This document shows, piece after piece, positions 1 through 9,124 of a DNA stretch of 64,000 nucleotides. Both the position numbers and the translations under genes were made by a program. The DNA is from Terrirubrum flagellatum (GTDB taxonomy: Bacteria; Pseudomonadota; Alphaproteobacteria; Rhizobiales; Beijerinckiaceae), in assembly GCF_022059845.1 (NCBI RefSeq), contig NZ_CP091851.1, forward strand, positions 3,224,001-3,288,000. The letters are read 5' to 3'. The notes beneath the pieces are model-generated. The model was given only the letters and a program-made list of their open reading frames with translations, had not been told where the DNA came from and ran no database searches. Position 1 is the first letter of the stretch. Every line of letters starts with the position of its first letter.

Positions 1-1
1 A

Positions 2-910
2 ACGCTGGGCGTGGTCGGCGAATCCGGCTCGGGAAAGAGCGTGCATGTGCTCGCGATGATCGGGCTCATCCCGAAGCCGCCGGGTCGCATCGTCTCGGGC
101 GAGGTGCTGTTCGAAGGTCAGGACCTGCTCAGGACGTCCGAGCAAAATCTGCGCGATCTGCGCGGCGGCAAGATCGGCTTCGTCTTTCAGGACCCGATGA
201 CGTCGCTCAATCCCGTGCTGACCGTGGAGCGTCAGATTGTCGAAATCCTGATGCGCCATCAGGGAATCGACGCCAAAGCAGCGCGACGGCGCGCGGTCGA
301 GCTGCTCGAAATCGTGCGCATTCCCGACGCCAGCCGGCGCGTCCGGCAATATCCGCACCAGTTTTCCGGCGGAATGCGTCAACGCGTGATGATCGCGATC
401 GGCGTCGCCTGCAATCCGCGGCTGCTGATCGCTGATGAGGCGACGACCGCGCTCGACGTCACCGTGCAGGCGCAGATCATCGACATGATGAAAGACCTGA
501 AGGCGCGTTTCAATTCAACGATCATCTGGATCACTCACGATATGGGCGTGGTGGCGGGGATCGCCGATACGGTTCAGGTGATGTATGCCGGCCGCATCAT
601 GGAGCGTGGGCCGGTGGACTCCATCTTTGAGGATCCGCGCAACGCCTACACCTGGAGCCTTCTGCAATCGCTGCCGTCCGCCGAGCGACGCGCGGCGGGC
701 AGGCTCTACCAGATCGCCGGCGAGCCACCTGATCTCTATCGCGTCGCCGATGGCGATCCATTCGCGCCGCGCAATCCGTTCGCCACGTCCCGCTGCTTCA
801 AGGAGAGGCCGCCTCTTCAACCTGTCGCAGGCGGGCGCGCCGATCATCTCGCGGCTGCATGGTATGATCTGCCTGCAGCTCTCGCGGCGCAGCGGACGGG
901 CGCGCCATGA
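2..910 (+). CDS. Oligopeptide/dipeptide ABC transporter ATPase (OppD/DppD type), 5' truncated
   Basis: ATP-hydrolysing subunit of a peptide-type ABC importer, acting on the cytoplasmic face of the membrane. The window opens inside the nucleotide-binding domain: the frame is open from base 2 and reads straight into Walker A (GESGSGKS). The Q-loop (VFQDP), signature (FSGGMRQR), Walker B (LLIADEATTALD) and H-loop (ITHD) follow. The C-terminal tail (GEPPDL, then NPFATSRC) is the oligopeptide-type extension that marks the OppD/DppD subfamily. The true start and the permeases lie outside the window. The stop overlaps the next start (ATGA), so the two ATPases are translationally coupled. Substrate unknown. 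Confidence 0.93.
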   Translation, partial: TLGVVGESGSGKSVHVLAMIGLIPKPPGRIVSGEVLFEGQDLLRTSEQNLRDLRGGKIGFVFQDPMTSLNPVLTVERQIVEILMRHQGIDAKAARRRAVELLEIVRIPDASRRVRQYPHQFSGGMRQRVMIAIGVACNPRLLIADEATTALDVTVQAQIIDMMKDLKARFNSTIIWITHDMGVVAGIADTVQVMYAGRIMERGPVDSIFEDPRNAYTWSLLQSLPSAERRAAGRLYQIAGEPPDLYRVADGDPFAPRNPFATSRCFKERPPLQPVAGGRADHLAAAWYDLPAALAAQRTGAP

Positions 911-1815
911 CGATAGACGCGCCTCTCCTCGACGTGCGCAACCTGACCAAGGTCTACGGCTCAGGCGGCATTTTCTCTTTTGCAGGCGGACATCCGACAC
1001 GCGCTGTCGACAACGTCTCCTTTGCAATTTCACACCGCGAGATTCTCGGACTCGTCGGCGAATCCGGCTCCGGCAAGAGCACAACAGGACGCCTCGTCCT
1101 GAGGTTGGAAGAACCGACCGCCGGCGAAGTGCGCTTTGACGGCTCGCCTATCACCGGCCTCTCATCCTCAGCGATGAAGCCGTTCCGCCGCGACATGCAG
1201 GTGGTCTTCCAGGACCCCTACGCCGCGCTCAACCCGCGCATGACCGCGGGCGATTTCGTCGCCGAGCCTTTCATCGTGCATGGAATCGAGAACTCGCGCG
1301 CGCAACGCGCCGAAAAGGTCGCCGGGCTTTTCAAGCAGGTCGGGCTCGATCCCCGCTTCATGTCGCGCTATCCGCACGAATTCTCCGGCGGACAGCGCCA
1401 GCGCATCAACATCGCGCGGGCCATCGCGCTGCGCCCAAGGCTGATCGTCGCGGACGAGCCGATCACTGCGCTCGATGTCTCGATCCAGGCGCAGATCGTC
1501 AATCTGTTCCAAGATCTCCAGCGCGAACTCGGCGTCGCCTATCTCTTCATTGCGCACGACCTCTCCATGGTGCGTTATCTCTGTCATCGCGTCGCCGTGA
1601 TGCTTCGCGGCCGCATCGTCGAGATCGGACCGACGGAAGCGATCTTCGAAAATCCACAGCACGCCTACACGCGCTCGCTGTTGTCATCGATTCCGATCCC
1701 CAACCCGCGCATCGAGCGGGCGCGTCGACCGATCGCGTTCGACTATGAGCGGGAGAAGCCGGTGCCCGGAGCAGAGTTGCGCGAGGTTGGGCCCGGCCAC
1801 GCCGTTCTCGTCTGA
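907..1815 (+). CDS. Oligopeptide/dipeptide ABC transporter ATPase (OppF/DppF type)
   Basis: Second ATPase of the same importer, 302 aa. Walker A is GESGSGKST, followed by Q-loop [12 protein letters not shown], signature FSGGQRQR, Walker [13 protein letters not shown] and H-loop IAHD, all intact. An insertion before Walker A (around residues 18-35, [11 protein letters not shown]) is typical of DppF-like subunits. It starts on an ATGA overlap with the preceding OppD-type gene. The neighbouring pxpA downstream suggests the imported material includes peptides or pyroglutamate-like products, but that is inference from position only. Confidence 0.93.
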   Translation: MTIDAPLLDVRNLTKVYGSGGIFSFAGGHPTRAVDNVSFAISHREILGLVGESGSGKSTTGRLVLRLEEPTAGEVRFDGSPITGLSSSAMKPFRRDMQVVFQDPYAALNPRMTAGDFVAEPFIVHGIENSRAQRAEKVAGLFKQVGLDPRFMSRYPHEFSGGQRQRINIARAIALRPRLIVADEPITALDVSIQAQIVNLFQDLQRELGVAYLFIAHDLSMVRYLCHRVAVMLRGRIVEIGPTEAIFENPQHAYTRSLLSSIPIPNPRIERARRPIAFDYEREKPVPGAELREVGPGHAVLV

Positions 1816-1827
1816 CGGCGTAGCCAT

Positions 1828-1843
1828 TCCGTTGCGCAACGGA
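1828..1843. other. 16-bp perfect palindrome after the OppF-type gene
   Basis: A perfect inverted repeat without a spacer lies 13 bp after the stop at 1815. No T-run follows, so it is not a clear intrinsic terminator. It could be an operator for pxpA or an RNA 3'-end hairpin. Confidence 0.35.
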
Positions 1844-1997
1844 TGAACCGGACAGGGGAGCCTGACAGCGTCGCTATCACCCCTTCGAAGAACCAAACGC
1901 AGCAGCGTGAAGCCTGTTATTTCATCGCCACGGCGTGCCGTCTTGTCGATGTTGACCGATGCCCGCTAGAGTCTTTGGAGAACAGGGCTGCTCAACG

Positions 1998-2762
1998 ATG
2001 AATATCGACATCAACGCCGACCTTGGCGAAAGTTTCGGACCGTGGATCATGGGCGACGATGCGGCGATGATGGACGTCATCACCACAGCGAACGTCGCCT
2101 GCGGCTTTCATGCCGGCGATCCCTCGATCATGCGCAAGACGGTCGAGATCGCGCGCGCGAAGAGTGTCGCGGTCGGCGCCCATCCCGGCTTCGCCGATCT
2201 CGCCGGCTTCGGCCGCAGGCGCCTGCCGGGCATGAGCGCCGCCGAGGTCGAAACCATGACCGCCTACCAGATCGGCGCTTTGCAGGCGATCGCAACGCTC
2301 GCCGGCCATCCGATCACGCATGTGAAGACCCATGGCGCGCTCGGAAACATCTGCGCCGAAGATGAATCCTGGGCGCTCGCCATCGGCCGCGCGATCAAGG
2401 CCGCCGATCCCAATTTGCTCTTCCTCGTCATGCCCGGCATGCAGACGGAACGCGCGGCGGACAAGCTCGGCCTCACCAGCTTCCGCGAGATCTACGCCGA
2501 TCGCACCTATGACGACAGCTTCAACCTGACCGATCGCGCGAAGCCGGGCGCTGTCATCCATGATCCCGATCGCGCGGCCGAGCATGTGCTGCGCATGCTG
2601 AACGAGCGCGCATTGATCTCGACGAGCGGCAAGCGGCTTGAGGTTGGCATCGACTCGATCTGCGTGCATGGCGATAATCCCGCCTCCGTCTCGCTGGCGC
2701 GCCTGCTGCGCGCGAAGCTGGAGTCGCAGGGACTGACCGTGACGCCGTTCCAGCGAGCTTAA
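1998..2762 (+). CDS. pxpA: 5-oxoprolinase subunit A (LamB/YcsF family)
   Basis: PxpA works with PxpB and PxpC to hydrolyse 5-oxoproline (pyroglutamate) to glutamate with ATP. The product is 254 aa, the usual family length. It opens with the family hallmark MNIDINADLGESFG, then ANVACGFHAGDP, GAHPGF.D and HVKTHGAL, and ends with IDSICVHGDNP, all typical LamB/YcsF blocks. I chose ATG 1998 over an upstream in-frame codon at 1959 because the family begins at MNIDINADLGE. A GGAGAACAGG stretch lies 10-20 bp upstream. No pxpB or pxpC is visible in the window, so the partner subunits must be elsewhere or absent. Confidence 0.92.
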   Translation: MNIDINADLGESFGPWIMGDDAAMMDVITTANVACGFHAGDPSIMRKTVEIARAKSVAVGAHPGFADLAGFGRRRLPGMSAAEVETMTAYQIGALQAIATLAGHPITHVKTHGALGNICAEDESWALAIGRAIKAADPNLLFLVMPGMQTERAADKLGLTSFREIYADRTYDDSFNLTDRAKPGAVIHDPDRAAEHVLRMLNERALISTSGKRLEVGIDSICVHGDNPASVSLARLLRAKLESQGLTVTPFQRA

Positions 2763-3052
2763 TCGAGCCAGCGCGGCTTGAAGGCGTTGACGACGCTGTC
2801 GAAGAAGTTCGCGGCGAAGAGCATGTTCTTCGCGGGTTGACCAGGCTGCGCAAGAGAGGCGCGCGCGTCGATTTGCTGGCGCTCCTGTTTCGCTGCTGCG
2901 ACAGCTCTATCGCGCGTCGCGAAACGGAAACGCACGGCCGGCGCAACCGACGCGGACATCGCCAGCAGTTGCGTAAACAGAGGAACCCGCAGAAGTTGCG
3001 GAGGCGCATCATTCGGGAGTTCGCCAGATTGGCTACCGCAAAGAAGGGAAAC
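2763..3052. other. Intergenic region with no assigned gene
   Basis: About 290 bp between pxpA and the RpiR-type regulator. The minus strand has an open frame ending at 2759 (tail NAFKPRWLD) that looks protein-like over its last 60 codons, but its upstream part is antisense to the regulator and I do not recognise it. It may be the decayed 3' end of a lost gene. A purine-rich AAGGGAA just before 3053 serves the downstream gene. Confidence 0.3.
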
Positions 3053-3967
3053 ATGGAGCGCCGCCCTCCGTCGCTGGAAGCGCGCATCTATGCCGTCTAT
3101 TCGACGCTCTCCCCTGCCGAGAAGCGTCTGGCGGACATATTGCTGCAGCATCAGATGGAATTGCCGAGCTACACCGCCGGCGAACTCGCCGACAAGGCTC
3201 GAGTATCCAAGGCGACGGCCGCCCGCCTCATTCGATCGTTGGGGTATACGAGCTATCCCGACGCCAAGCGGCGGATTCGCTCAGATCAGCATTGGGGCTC
3301 TCCCCGCGCCGGACTTGAAGATCCGGATCAGGCGCCGTCGGGCGCTTCATTCGGCAAATTGGTGCAGGTCGACCTCGACAACATCCGCACGACCGCTGAG
3401 AGCATCTCTGAAAAAACATTGGCGGATATCACCACCGCTCTCGCATCGTCACGACGCATCTGGATTATGGGGCTGCGCAGCGGCTATGGGCTGGCGCATC
3501 ACGCGGCGCATTATTTCAGCCTGATCAAGCGGGACGTGCAGGTTCTGCCGAGCGGCGGCGCCACCCATTCGCACGACATCGCCTCAATTGCGAAAGGCGA
3601 CGCGCTTCTCGTTATCGCATTCCGTCGCCGCCCACGTCTGTTGCCGGCAATCCTGACCGAGGCCCGCGCCGCCGGCGCGACCACGATCCTGATCACCGAT
3701 CTGAGCGCCGCGGCGAGCGCCAAAGCGTCCGAATATGTATTGCGCTGCCGGTGTCAGTCGCCGTCGCCATTCAATTCCTTTTCCGCAGCGGTGTCGATCA
3801 TCAACTATCTCGCCTGGAGCGTGACGACATTGCTGGGCGACGAAAGCCTCGCGCAATTCCGCAAAATCGATCGATTGGTGAAGCTTCTGGACGATGTTTC
3901 AACGCCGGGCGAACCGAGCGACAAGGCTTCGCGCTTCAGATCGCAGCGAAAGCAGCAGTCGGCCTGA
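3053..3967 (+). CDS. MurR/RpiR family transcriptional regulator (HTH + SIS)
   Basis: 304-aa sugar-phosphate-responsive DNA-binding regulator. The N-terminal HTH_6 domain (residues 5-80) carries the family pattern LSPAEKRLADILL...YTAGELADKARVSKATAARLIRSLGY. The C-terminal SIS phosphosugar-binding domain (about 120-260) contains GLRSGYGLAHHAAHYF and a VIAFRRRPRL segment. ATG 3053 is preceded by AAGGGAAAC and gives the expected N terminus; the longer frame from 2837 has an unconserved Arg-rich lead and is rejected. Its 3' end overlaps the convergent binding-protein gene by 32 bp. The adjacent carbohydrate ABC operon is the likely target (inference). Confidence 0.88.
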   Translation: MERRPPSLEARIYAVYSTLSPAEKRLADILLQHQMELPSYTAGELADKARVSKATAARLIRSLGYTSYPDAKRRIRSDQHWGSPRAGLEDPDQAPSGASFGKLVQVDLDNIRTTAESISEKTLADITTALASSRRIWIMGLRSGYGLAHHAAHYFSLIKRDVQVLPSGGATHSHDIASIAKGDALLVIAFRRRPRLLPAILTEARAAGATTILITDLSAAASAKASEYVLRCRCQSPSPFNSFSAAVSIINYLAWSVTTLLGDESLAQFRKIDRLVKLLDDVSTPGEPSDKASRFRSQRKQQSA

Positions 3968-4841
3968 CGTCGATCAAGCTGTCATACGCGATCGGCCGCT
4001 CGGTGAGATGACCGTCGCAAATTCCCTTTTGCCAGCGATCATAGGCCGCCTTGTCGATGCGAGGCGTAGTCCACATTCCATGCCGTCGATATTCATCCGC
4101 AAGCCGGACAAGCAGATCGGGTTCAAAGCGGGGAAAAGTTTCTGCAAGGAAGCCGCGGTATTGCGCAGCTTCGCGGTCGAGAATCCAGTTCATGCCGCGA
4201 CCCAGAGCGCGCGCGAACCGCGTCTGAACGTCAAGCCGCCGCTCGTCAGCTGTGCCCTCTGCATAATATACGCTCCAGGGAATGTCGCCGCCAACGACCG
4301 CGAGCGGAGCAACGACGCGCCCTCCACCCGCTGCTTCAAGCGCGAGCGCTGACGGATAGTCGATCACGAGATAGTCGCCCATCCCGCCGGCGAAAACACG
4401 CGAGAGCAGCGCGCCGTCGAGATCTTGCACATAGCCGACCGACTGCGGATCAGTCCCGTGCTCTCGCAGCAGCATCTTGACGAACAGCCCGACGCTGGCG
4501 CCGTTGCTGCCCTTCATGGAAATGACTTTTCCCGACAATTTCCCCCACTCGAATTCTTCAGGGCTTTCGCGGCCGACAATCGCCAAAGGCGCCCGCGCGG
4601 CGACCTGCGCGAAAGGCGCGTAAGTCGCGCCGCGTCCGAAATGCATTGAAGGGACCCAGATTCCCCCAAGCACCGCATCGGCCTTCCCGGAGCCCAGCTC
4701 GTCGAGAACGAGATCCCATGGCTTTGGCACTGTAACCGAAATCTCGAGCCCTTCATCGCGAAAGAAGCCCTGCCAGCTCGCAACATACTCCGGCAGATAG
4801 TTCAGGCTGTGACCTGTGGCGGACACATGAAAAGATTGCAT
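3936..4841 (-). CDS. NMT1/THI5-like ABC substrate-binding protein without a signal peptide
   Basis: 301-aa protein of the periplasmic-binding-protein-II fold, of the kind used by nitrate/sulfonate/taurine importers and THI5-like pyrimidine proteins. Visible family features are GHSLNYLPEYVASWQGFFRDEGL near the N terminus, a GKADAVLGG segment, and SMKGSNGASVGLFVKMLL before a hinge. The protein begins directly with MQSFHVSATGH and has no Sec, Tat or lipoprotein leader, which is unusual for a transporter component. GAGGGCCC precedes the start. It is the last gene of the leftward carbohydrate ABC operon (24 bp from the ATPase) and may be a cytosolic sensor, an enzyme-like binding protein, or mis-sorted cargo of the operon. 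Confidence 0.75.
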   Translation of the reverse strand: MQSFHVSATGHSLNYLPEYVASWQGFFRDEGLEISVTVPKPWDLVLDELGSGKADAVLGGIWVPSMHFGRGATYAPFAQVAARAPLAIVGRESPEEFEWGKLSGKVISMKGSNGASVGLFVKMLLREHGTDPQSVGYVQDLDGALLSRVFAGGMGDYLVIDYPSALALEAAGGGRVVAPLAVVGGDIPWSVYYAEGTADERRLDVQTRFARALGRGMNWILDREAAQYRGFLAETFPRFEPDLLVRLADEYRRHGMWTTPRIDKAAYDRWQKGICDGHLTERPIAYDSLIDVRPTAAFAAI

Positions 4842-4865
4842 TGGGCCCTCCGCGAAGGCGTTGCG

Positions 4866-6032
4866 TCAGCGGTTGTTAACGGCGTCCGGAAGCCGCGCGC
4901 CGGTGGTTGAATCGAACCAGACGACATCCTCCGCCGCGTAGTCGAGCGCGCAGCGCGCATCGACCGCGATTTTCGGATTTCCAGGGAAGCGCGCGAACAC
5001 CAGATCGTGCTCAAGCAAACGCGATTCGTCGTTTCCTTCTGCAGAGAGGAGTCGGCAGCCGACGACCGTCTCGGCGCCCAGTCGTTCAACAACTGCAACT
5101 TGAGCCGGGATCAGACCGTCGCCATCAAGCCGGAGGCGAAATTTTTCCGGCCTGATTCCAAGAATCAACCGGCCTCCGGGCGGAACGGCGCCGGGATGGC
5201 GCCAGCCAAGCGCGTCCGACACGACAAGACACTCGCCGTCATGCGTCACGGTCACGAGATTCATCGGCGGCGAACCGACGAATCGCGCGACGAAGGTGTT
5301 GGCGGGATTCTCGTAGACGCCCTCGGGCGTATCGATTTGCTGCACCTCGCCCTTGTCCATGACGATGATGCGCGTGGCCATTGTCATGGCCTCCACCTGG
5401 TCATGTGTCACATAGATAAACGTCTTGCCGACCTTGTGATGAAGAGCCGAAATCTCCGTCCGGGTCTGCGTGCGCAGCTTGGCGTCCAGATTTGAAAGCG
5501 GTTCGTCGAGAAGATAGAGGGAGGGATTGCGAACAAGCGCCCTCGCCAGCGCCACTCGCTGTCGCTGGCCGCCGGAAAGGCTTGCGGGGCGGCGATCGAG
5601 CAACGGCTCCAGTTCAAGCTGCCGCGCGATGCGTTCGGTGCGTTCCGCAATGTCCGGACTCTTCATCATCCGTCTGCGCATGATCGCATTTACGATCGGG
5701 ATGTGATGCCATGCCTTGAAAGCGTCCATGATCAGCGGAAACGCGATGTTTCCGCGCACGGTCATATGGGGATAGAGCGCGTAGGTCTGGAAGACAAAGG
5801 CGACGCCGCGACGGCGAGGCTCCCAGCTATTGGCCCGATCCTCACCGAAGAGAAGGTCGCCGGACGTGATGTCGCTGATGCCCGCGATCATCCGCAGCAA
5901 GGTTGACTTTCCACAACCTGAAGGGCCGAGGAGCACCAGAAATTCGCCGTCATGGATCGTTGCATTGAAAGCCTTGATGACGATATTGTCGCCAAACGCT
6001 TTGGAGACGTTCTTGAACGTCAAATCGGGCAT
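4866..6032 (-). CDS. Carbohydrate ABC transporter ATPase (MalK/UgpC type)
   Basis: 388-aa ATPase. Walker A GPSGCGKST, Q-loop VFQTYALYPH, signature LSGGQRQR, Walker B LYLLDEPLSNLD and H-loop VTHD are all present, followed by a C-terminal TOBE/regulatory region from about residue 240. The helical subdomain between Q-loop and signature is about 18 residues longer than in MalK-type proteins (70 versus 52 residues), with an extra AFKAWHHIPIVNAIMRRR segment. The gene sits 3 bp after the MalG-type permease and 24 bp before the NMT1-like gene. It may also energise ATPase-less sugar operons elsewhere in the window (inference). Confidence 0.9.
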   Translation of the reverse strand: MPDLTFKNVSKAFGDNIVIKAFNATIHDGEFLVLLGPSGCGKSTLLRMIAGISDITSGDLLFGEDRANSWEPRRRGVAFVFQTYALYPHMTVRGNIAFPLIMDAFKAWHHIPIVNAIMRRRMMKSPDIAERTERIARQLELEPLLDRRPASLSGGQRQRVALARALVRNPSLYLLDEPLSNLDAKLRTQTRTEISALHHKVGKTFIYVTHDQVEAMTMATRIIVMDKGEVQQIDTPEGVYENPANTFVARFVGSPPMNLVTVTHDGECLVVSDALGWRHPGAVPPGGRLILGIRPEKFRLRLDGDGLIPAQVAVVERLGAETVVGCRLLSAEGNDESRLLEHDLVFARFPGNPKIAVDARCALDYAAEDVVWFDSTTGARLPDAVNNR

Positions 6033-6035
6033 CGT

Positions 6036-6872
6036 TTAACCCTTAACAGCGCCGGCGGTCAGGCCGGCGACGATCTTGCGTTGGACGAGCAGGAAAAACA
6101 CGATCGCGGGAACGCTGAAGACGAGCGCAGCGCCCATCACCGCCGACATTGGCGTCTCATACTGCCCAATAAAAGATGCGAGCCCGACGCTGGCTGGCCA
6201 TAGCGAACGATCACGCAGGAAGATCGAGGCGAACAGAAACTCATTCCAGCCGGCGAAGAAGGCGATGACCGCAGCGGCGGCGATGCTCGGCATGACCAGC
6301 GGCAGGATAATCATGGTGAGAACGCCGATACGCGGGCAATTGTCGATAAGCGCCGACTCCTCGATCTCGTAGGGAACCGCATCCATGGCGCTCTTGAGAA
6401 TGAAAGCCGCCACCGGCAGCGAAAAGCCTACATTGGCAAGCACGAGACCGAGCAGATTGTTGAGCAACCCCATCGCGATAAACATCGCGTAAAGCGGCAC
6501 CAGAATGAGCGCTTCAGGCACGACCTGCGTCATGAACAGGAGGAAACCGACAACGCCGCGCCCACGAAATTTGAACCGGCTGAGCGCATAGCCCGCAAGC
6601 GAGCCCAGCGCGAGACTGAGCACAGTCACGCCGATGGCGATGACGATCGTGTTCATCAACCATCGTCCCAATGGCAGCGCCAGCAACTCGCTGGCGAGCG
6701 CAGGGAGATTCTGAATCTGCAGCCAGGGAACCTGCCCGGTGCTGTAAAGCTCGGAATTGACTGACAGCGCCGTGCTCGCCATCCAGTAGATCGGAAAGCC
6801 GGCAAAGGCCACGAGGGCTGCGATCAGCAGACCGCGCACAAGCGCGAGTGTGATTTTCATCGGCGTGATCAT
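6036..6872 (-). CDS. Carbohydrate ABC transporter permease (MalG type)
   Basis: 278-aa inner-membrane permease with about six hydrophobic segments. The cytoplasmic EAA loop reads EIEESALIDNCPRIGVLTMIILPLVMP, which docks the ATPase. The N terminus has the typical MalG FPIYWMASTAL pattern and the protein ends GLTAGAVKG, a common MalG-family tail. I chose the start at 6872, which forms an ATGA overlap with the upstream permease; an in-frame ATG 12 bp further up (6884) is also possible. Confidence 0.9.
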   Translation of the reverse strand: MITPMKITLALVRGLLIAALVAFAGFPIYWMASTALSVNSELYSTGQVPWLQIQNLPALASELLALPLGRWLMNTIVIAIGVTVLSLALGSLAGYALSRFKFRGRGVVGFLLFMTQVVPEALILVPLYAMFIAMGLLNNLLGLVLANVGFSLPVAAFILKSAMDAVPYEIEESALIDNCPRIGVLTMIILPLVMPSIAAAAVIAFFAGWNEFLFASIFLRDRSLWPASVGLASFIGQYETPMSAVMGAALVFSVPAIVFFLLVQRKIVAGLTAGAVKG

Positions 6873-7771
6873 CGCGCCATCCATTGCGCGCGCTTGCGTT
6901 CGACGATGAAATGAACAGCGGCGACGAGAAGAGCGAGGACAAGCCCGATGACGCCATAAGCGCTCGCCATGCCAAGCTCGTAATTCTCAAACGCCGTCTG
7001 CCTGATTTTCACAACGAGCGTGCTTGTGCTGCCGAGCGGGCCGCCGCCGGTCAGGAGATAGATGATGTCAAAGCGGCGGATGGCCCAGACCGCGGTGAGC
7101 AAGGAGACGAGTTGCACCGAAGGCAGGATGTGCGGCAGCGTGACATTCCGGAACACATTGAGCCTGTCAGCGCCATCGATCCGCGCCGCCTCCTTTACTT
7201 CTTCCGGCGTCGACTGCAGCGCAGCAAGGATGACGAGCATCACGAATGGCGCTGTCTGCCACACCGTGACAATCAGGATCGAGGGCAGCGCCATCTCTGC
7301 GCTCGTCAGCCAGTTTATGCGCTCGAGCCCCAGCGCCATTGCGATGTCGTTGAAGACGCCGGACTGGCCATTGTACATCCAGAGCCAGATGAGCGACGTG
7401 GCGACGTTCGGCGCCGCCCATCCGAACAACAAAATGGCGCGCACGATGGCGCGCCCGCGAAATGGTTGATTGATCGCAAGCGCGGAGATCACGCCCGCCA
7501 TCACGCCCAGCACGACTGACGCCGCGGCGTAAAGCGCCGTGATCCGGAGCGAGTCATAGAATCCGGAGTCGGAGAAAAGCCGCTCGAAATTCCTGAGGCC
7601 TATATAGCGCCCGGCGTTCGGGTTGATGATCCTGGTGTTGGTCAGGCTCATCCATATTTGCCGCCCGAGCGGACCGAACATGAAGACGCCGAGATAGATG
7701 ACGGGCGGAAGGACGAACGCGTAAGGCGCGATCGCCCTCGACAAACTACGCCCGCTTGCGACGCTCGCCAT
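6869..7771 (-). CDS. Carbohydrate ABC transporter permease (MalF type)
   Basis: 300-aa inner-membrane permease. It starts with a short cytoplasmic stretch, then a long first membrane segment (YAFVLPPVIYLGVFMFGPLG). The EAA-loop motif is EEVKEAARIDGADRLNVFRNVTLPHILP. A strong AGGAGG-like site precedes the ATG. It lies between the binding protein (29-bp gap) and the MalG-type permease (4-bp overlap), and forms the heterodimeric channel with that permease. Confidence 0.92.
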   Translation of the reverse strand: MASVASGRSLSRAIAPYAFVLPPVIYLGVFMFGPLGRQIWMSLTNTRIINPNAGRYIGLRNFERLFSDSGFYDSLRITALYAAASVVLGVMAGVISALAINQPFRGRAIVRAILLFGWAAPNVATSLIWLWMYNGQSGVFNDIAMALGLERINWLTSAEMALPSILIVTVWQTAPFVMLVILAALQSTPEEVKEAARIDGADRLNVFRNVTLPHILPSVQLVSLLTAVWAIRRFDIIYLLTGGGPLGSTSTLVVKIRQTAFENYELGMASAYGVIGLVLALLVAAVHFIVERKRAQWMAR

Positions 7772-7800
7772 CCCCTCCTCCGCCTTTGCGCCGACGATCC

Positions 7801-9057
7801 CTAGAATTTCGAGTCAGCCTGCTTCTGCGCTTCCGCCAGCGCTATTTTGGGATCGGCCCCGGCGACGAGAACCTTTTCGAGCGCCTCCATGACCGTGCGC
7901 ATGATCGGGCCGGTGTCGACCTCGCGCCCAGGGATCAGCGTGCTCCTTGATTTGACGGCGAGTTCGGCGAATGTCTCGGCCCAGGGATTGGCGGCGCGAA
8001 ACGCCTCCGTAATCGGAACATCCGTGGCGAGCGCATCAGGGCCGGACGCGTCCCGCAGCGCCTGTTGGCCGTCCGGGCTCACGAGCCACGCCAGGAATTC
8101 GATCGCGGCTTTCTGTTTCTTGCTATGCGTGCTTACGCCAACAAATATCTGCTGATGCGCGCCTGGATGCTCGAAGGGCAGCGGCGCCGCATAAAGATCC
8201 TTCGCAGCCAGCGCGCCGCCGGACGCGATGTTGAGCGTCCCTCCGCTATTGTCGATGCTGAATGCGACCTTGCTCTCCTTAAAGCGCGTGCGCTGCGTCG
8301 GCATCGTGTCGCCGATCGGAATGATCTTCGCATCATACATCTTCTTGAAGGCGGCCATCGCTGCGATCGCCTGTGGCGTGTTGATGGTGAGCTTGCCCTT
8401 GCCGTCGACCCAATTCACGCCATAACCATACGCCCAGTTCTGGAAGTCCATGAACCAGCCGCCAAAATCCGCGATCTGATGGCGCGATGTGAATCCGATC
8501 GCGCCAGTCGCCGCCGTTACAGCCTTCGACGCGGCGATCAGTTCGTCCAAATTCGATGGCGGCTTGACTTTAGCCGCATCGAGAAGCGGTTTGTTATAGA
8601 TCAGCGCATAGACCGCGCGCTGCCAGGCGACGCCGACCCGCTTGCCGTTAATCACGCCATTGTCGTTCGTGCGGTTGAGGTTCTTGACACCCTCGACCGC
8701 CTTGCTCACATCGACGAGATAGCCCGCGTCCGCAATCGAATAGAAAAGCCCCTCCTGCATCATGGCGATATCGGGCCCAAGCCCCGCGCCGAATTCCGTC
8801 GTCATCTTGTTATCGAATTCGGATGAGGGAATGGCCTCCTGTTCAAGCGTGACATGCGGCGCGACCTGCTTGTATTTAAGCAAGGCGTTCCAGAGGTTTT
8901 TGCCACGCAACGCATCGACCCATTGCGAGTTTGCGATGACGAGCGTCACCGGCTCCTTGGCGCTTTGCGCGAGCGCGATTTGGCCGGAAGCTGCGGCGCC
9001 CGAAACCGCGAGCATGGCGAGTGCGAAGGACCGCCGACTGTTCAATCGAAACGCCAT
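7801..9057 (-). CDS. Extracellular sugar-binding protein (SBP family 1)
   Basis: 418-aa periplasmic binding protein of a carbohydrate importer. The N terminus MAFRLNSRRSFALAML...SGQIALAQSA is a cleavable leader with twin Arg, Tat-like or Sec, probably cleaved after ALA-QSA. The mature part has the family's VTLVIANSQWVDALRG opening, GPDIAMMQEG, and FSIDNSGGTLN in the ligand cleft. AACGGAGGGG precedes the start. It is the second gene of the leftward operon, after the M24-family gene. The sugar is unknown. Confidence 0.9.
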   Translation of the reverse strand: MAFRLNSRRSFALAMLAVSGAAASGQIALAQSAKEPVTLVIANSQWVDALRGKNLWNALLKYKQVAPHVTLEQEAIPSSEFDNKMTTEFGAGLGPDIAMMQEGLFYSIADAGYLVDVSKAVEGVKNLNRTNDNGVINGKRVGVAWQRAVYALIYNKPLLDAAKVKPPSNLDELIAASKAVTAATGAIGFTSRHQIADFGGWFMDFQNWAYGYGVNWVDGKGKLTINTPQAIAAMAAFKKMYDAKIIPIGDTMPTQRTRFKESKVAFSIDNSGGTLNIASGGALAAKDLYAAPLPFEHPGAHQQIFVGVSTHSKKQKAAIEFLAWLVSPDGQQALRDASGPDALATDVPITEAFRAANPWAETFAELAVKSRSTLIPGREVDTGPIMRTVMEALEKVLVAGADPKIALAEAQKQADSKF

Positions 9058-9124
9058 TTGAACCCCTCCGTTGAAATCGCGCCGATGATTGATGTGATAG
9101 CAAGAACCAGGCCTGTCAGAACGC

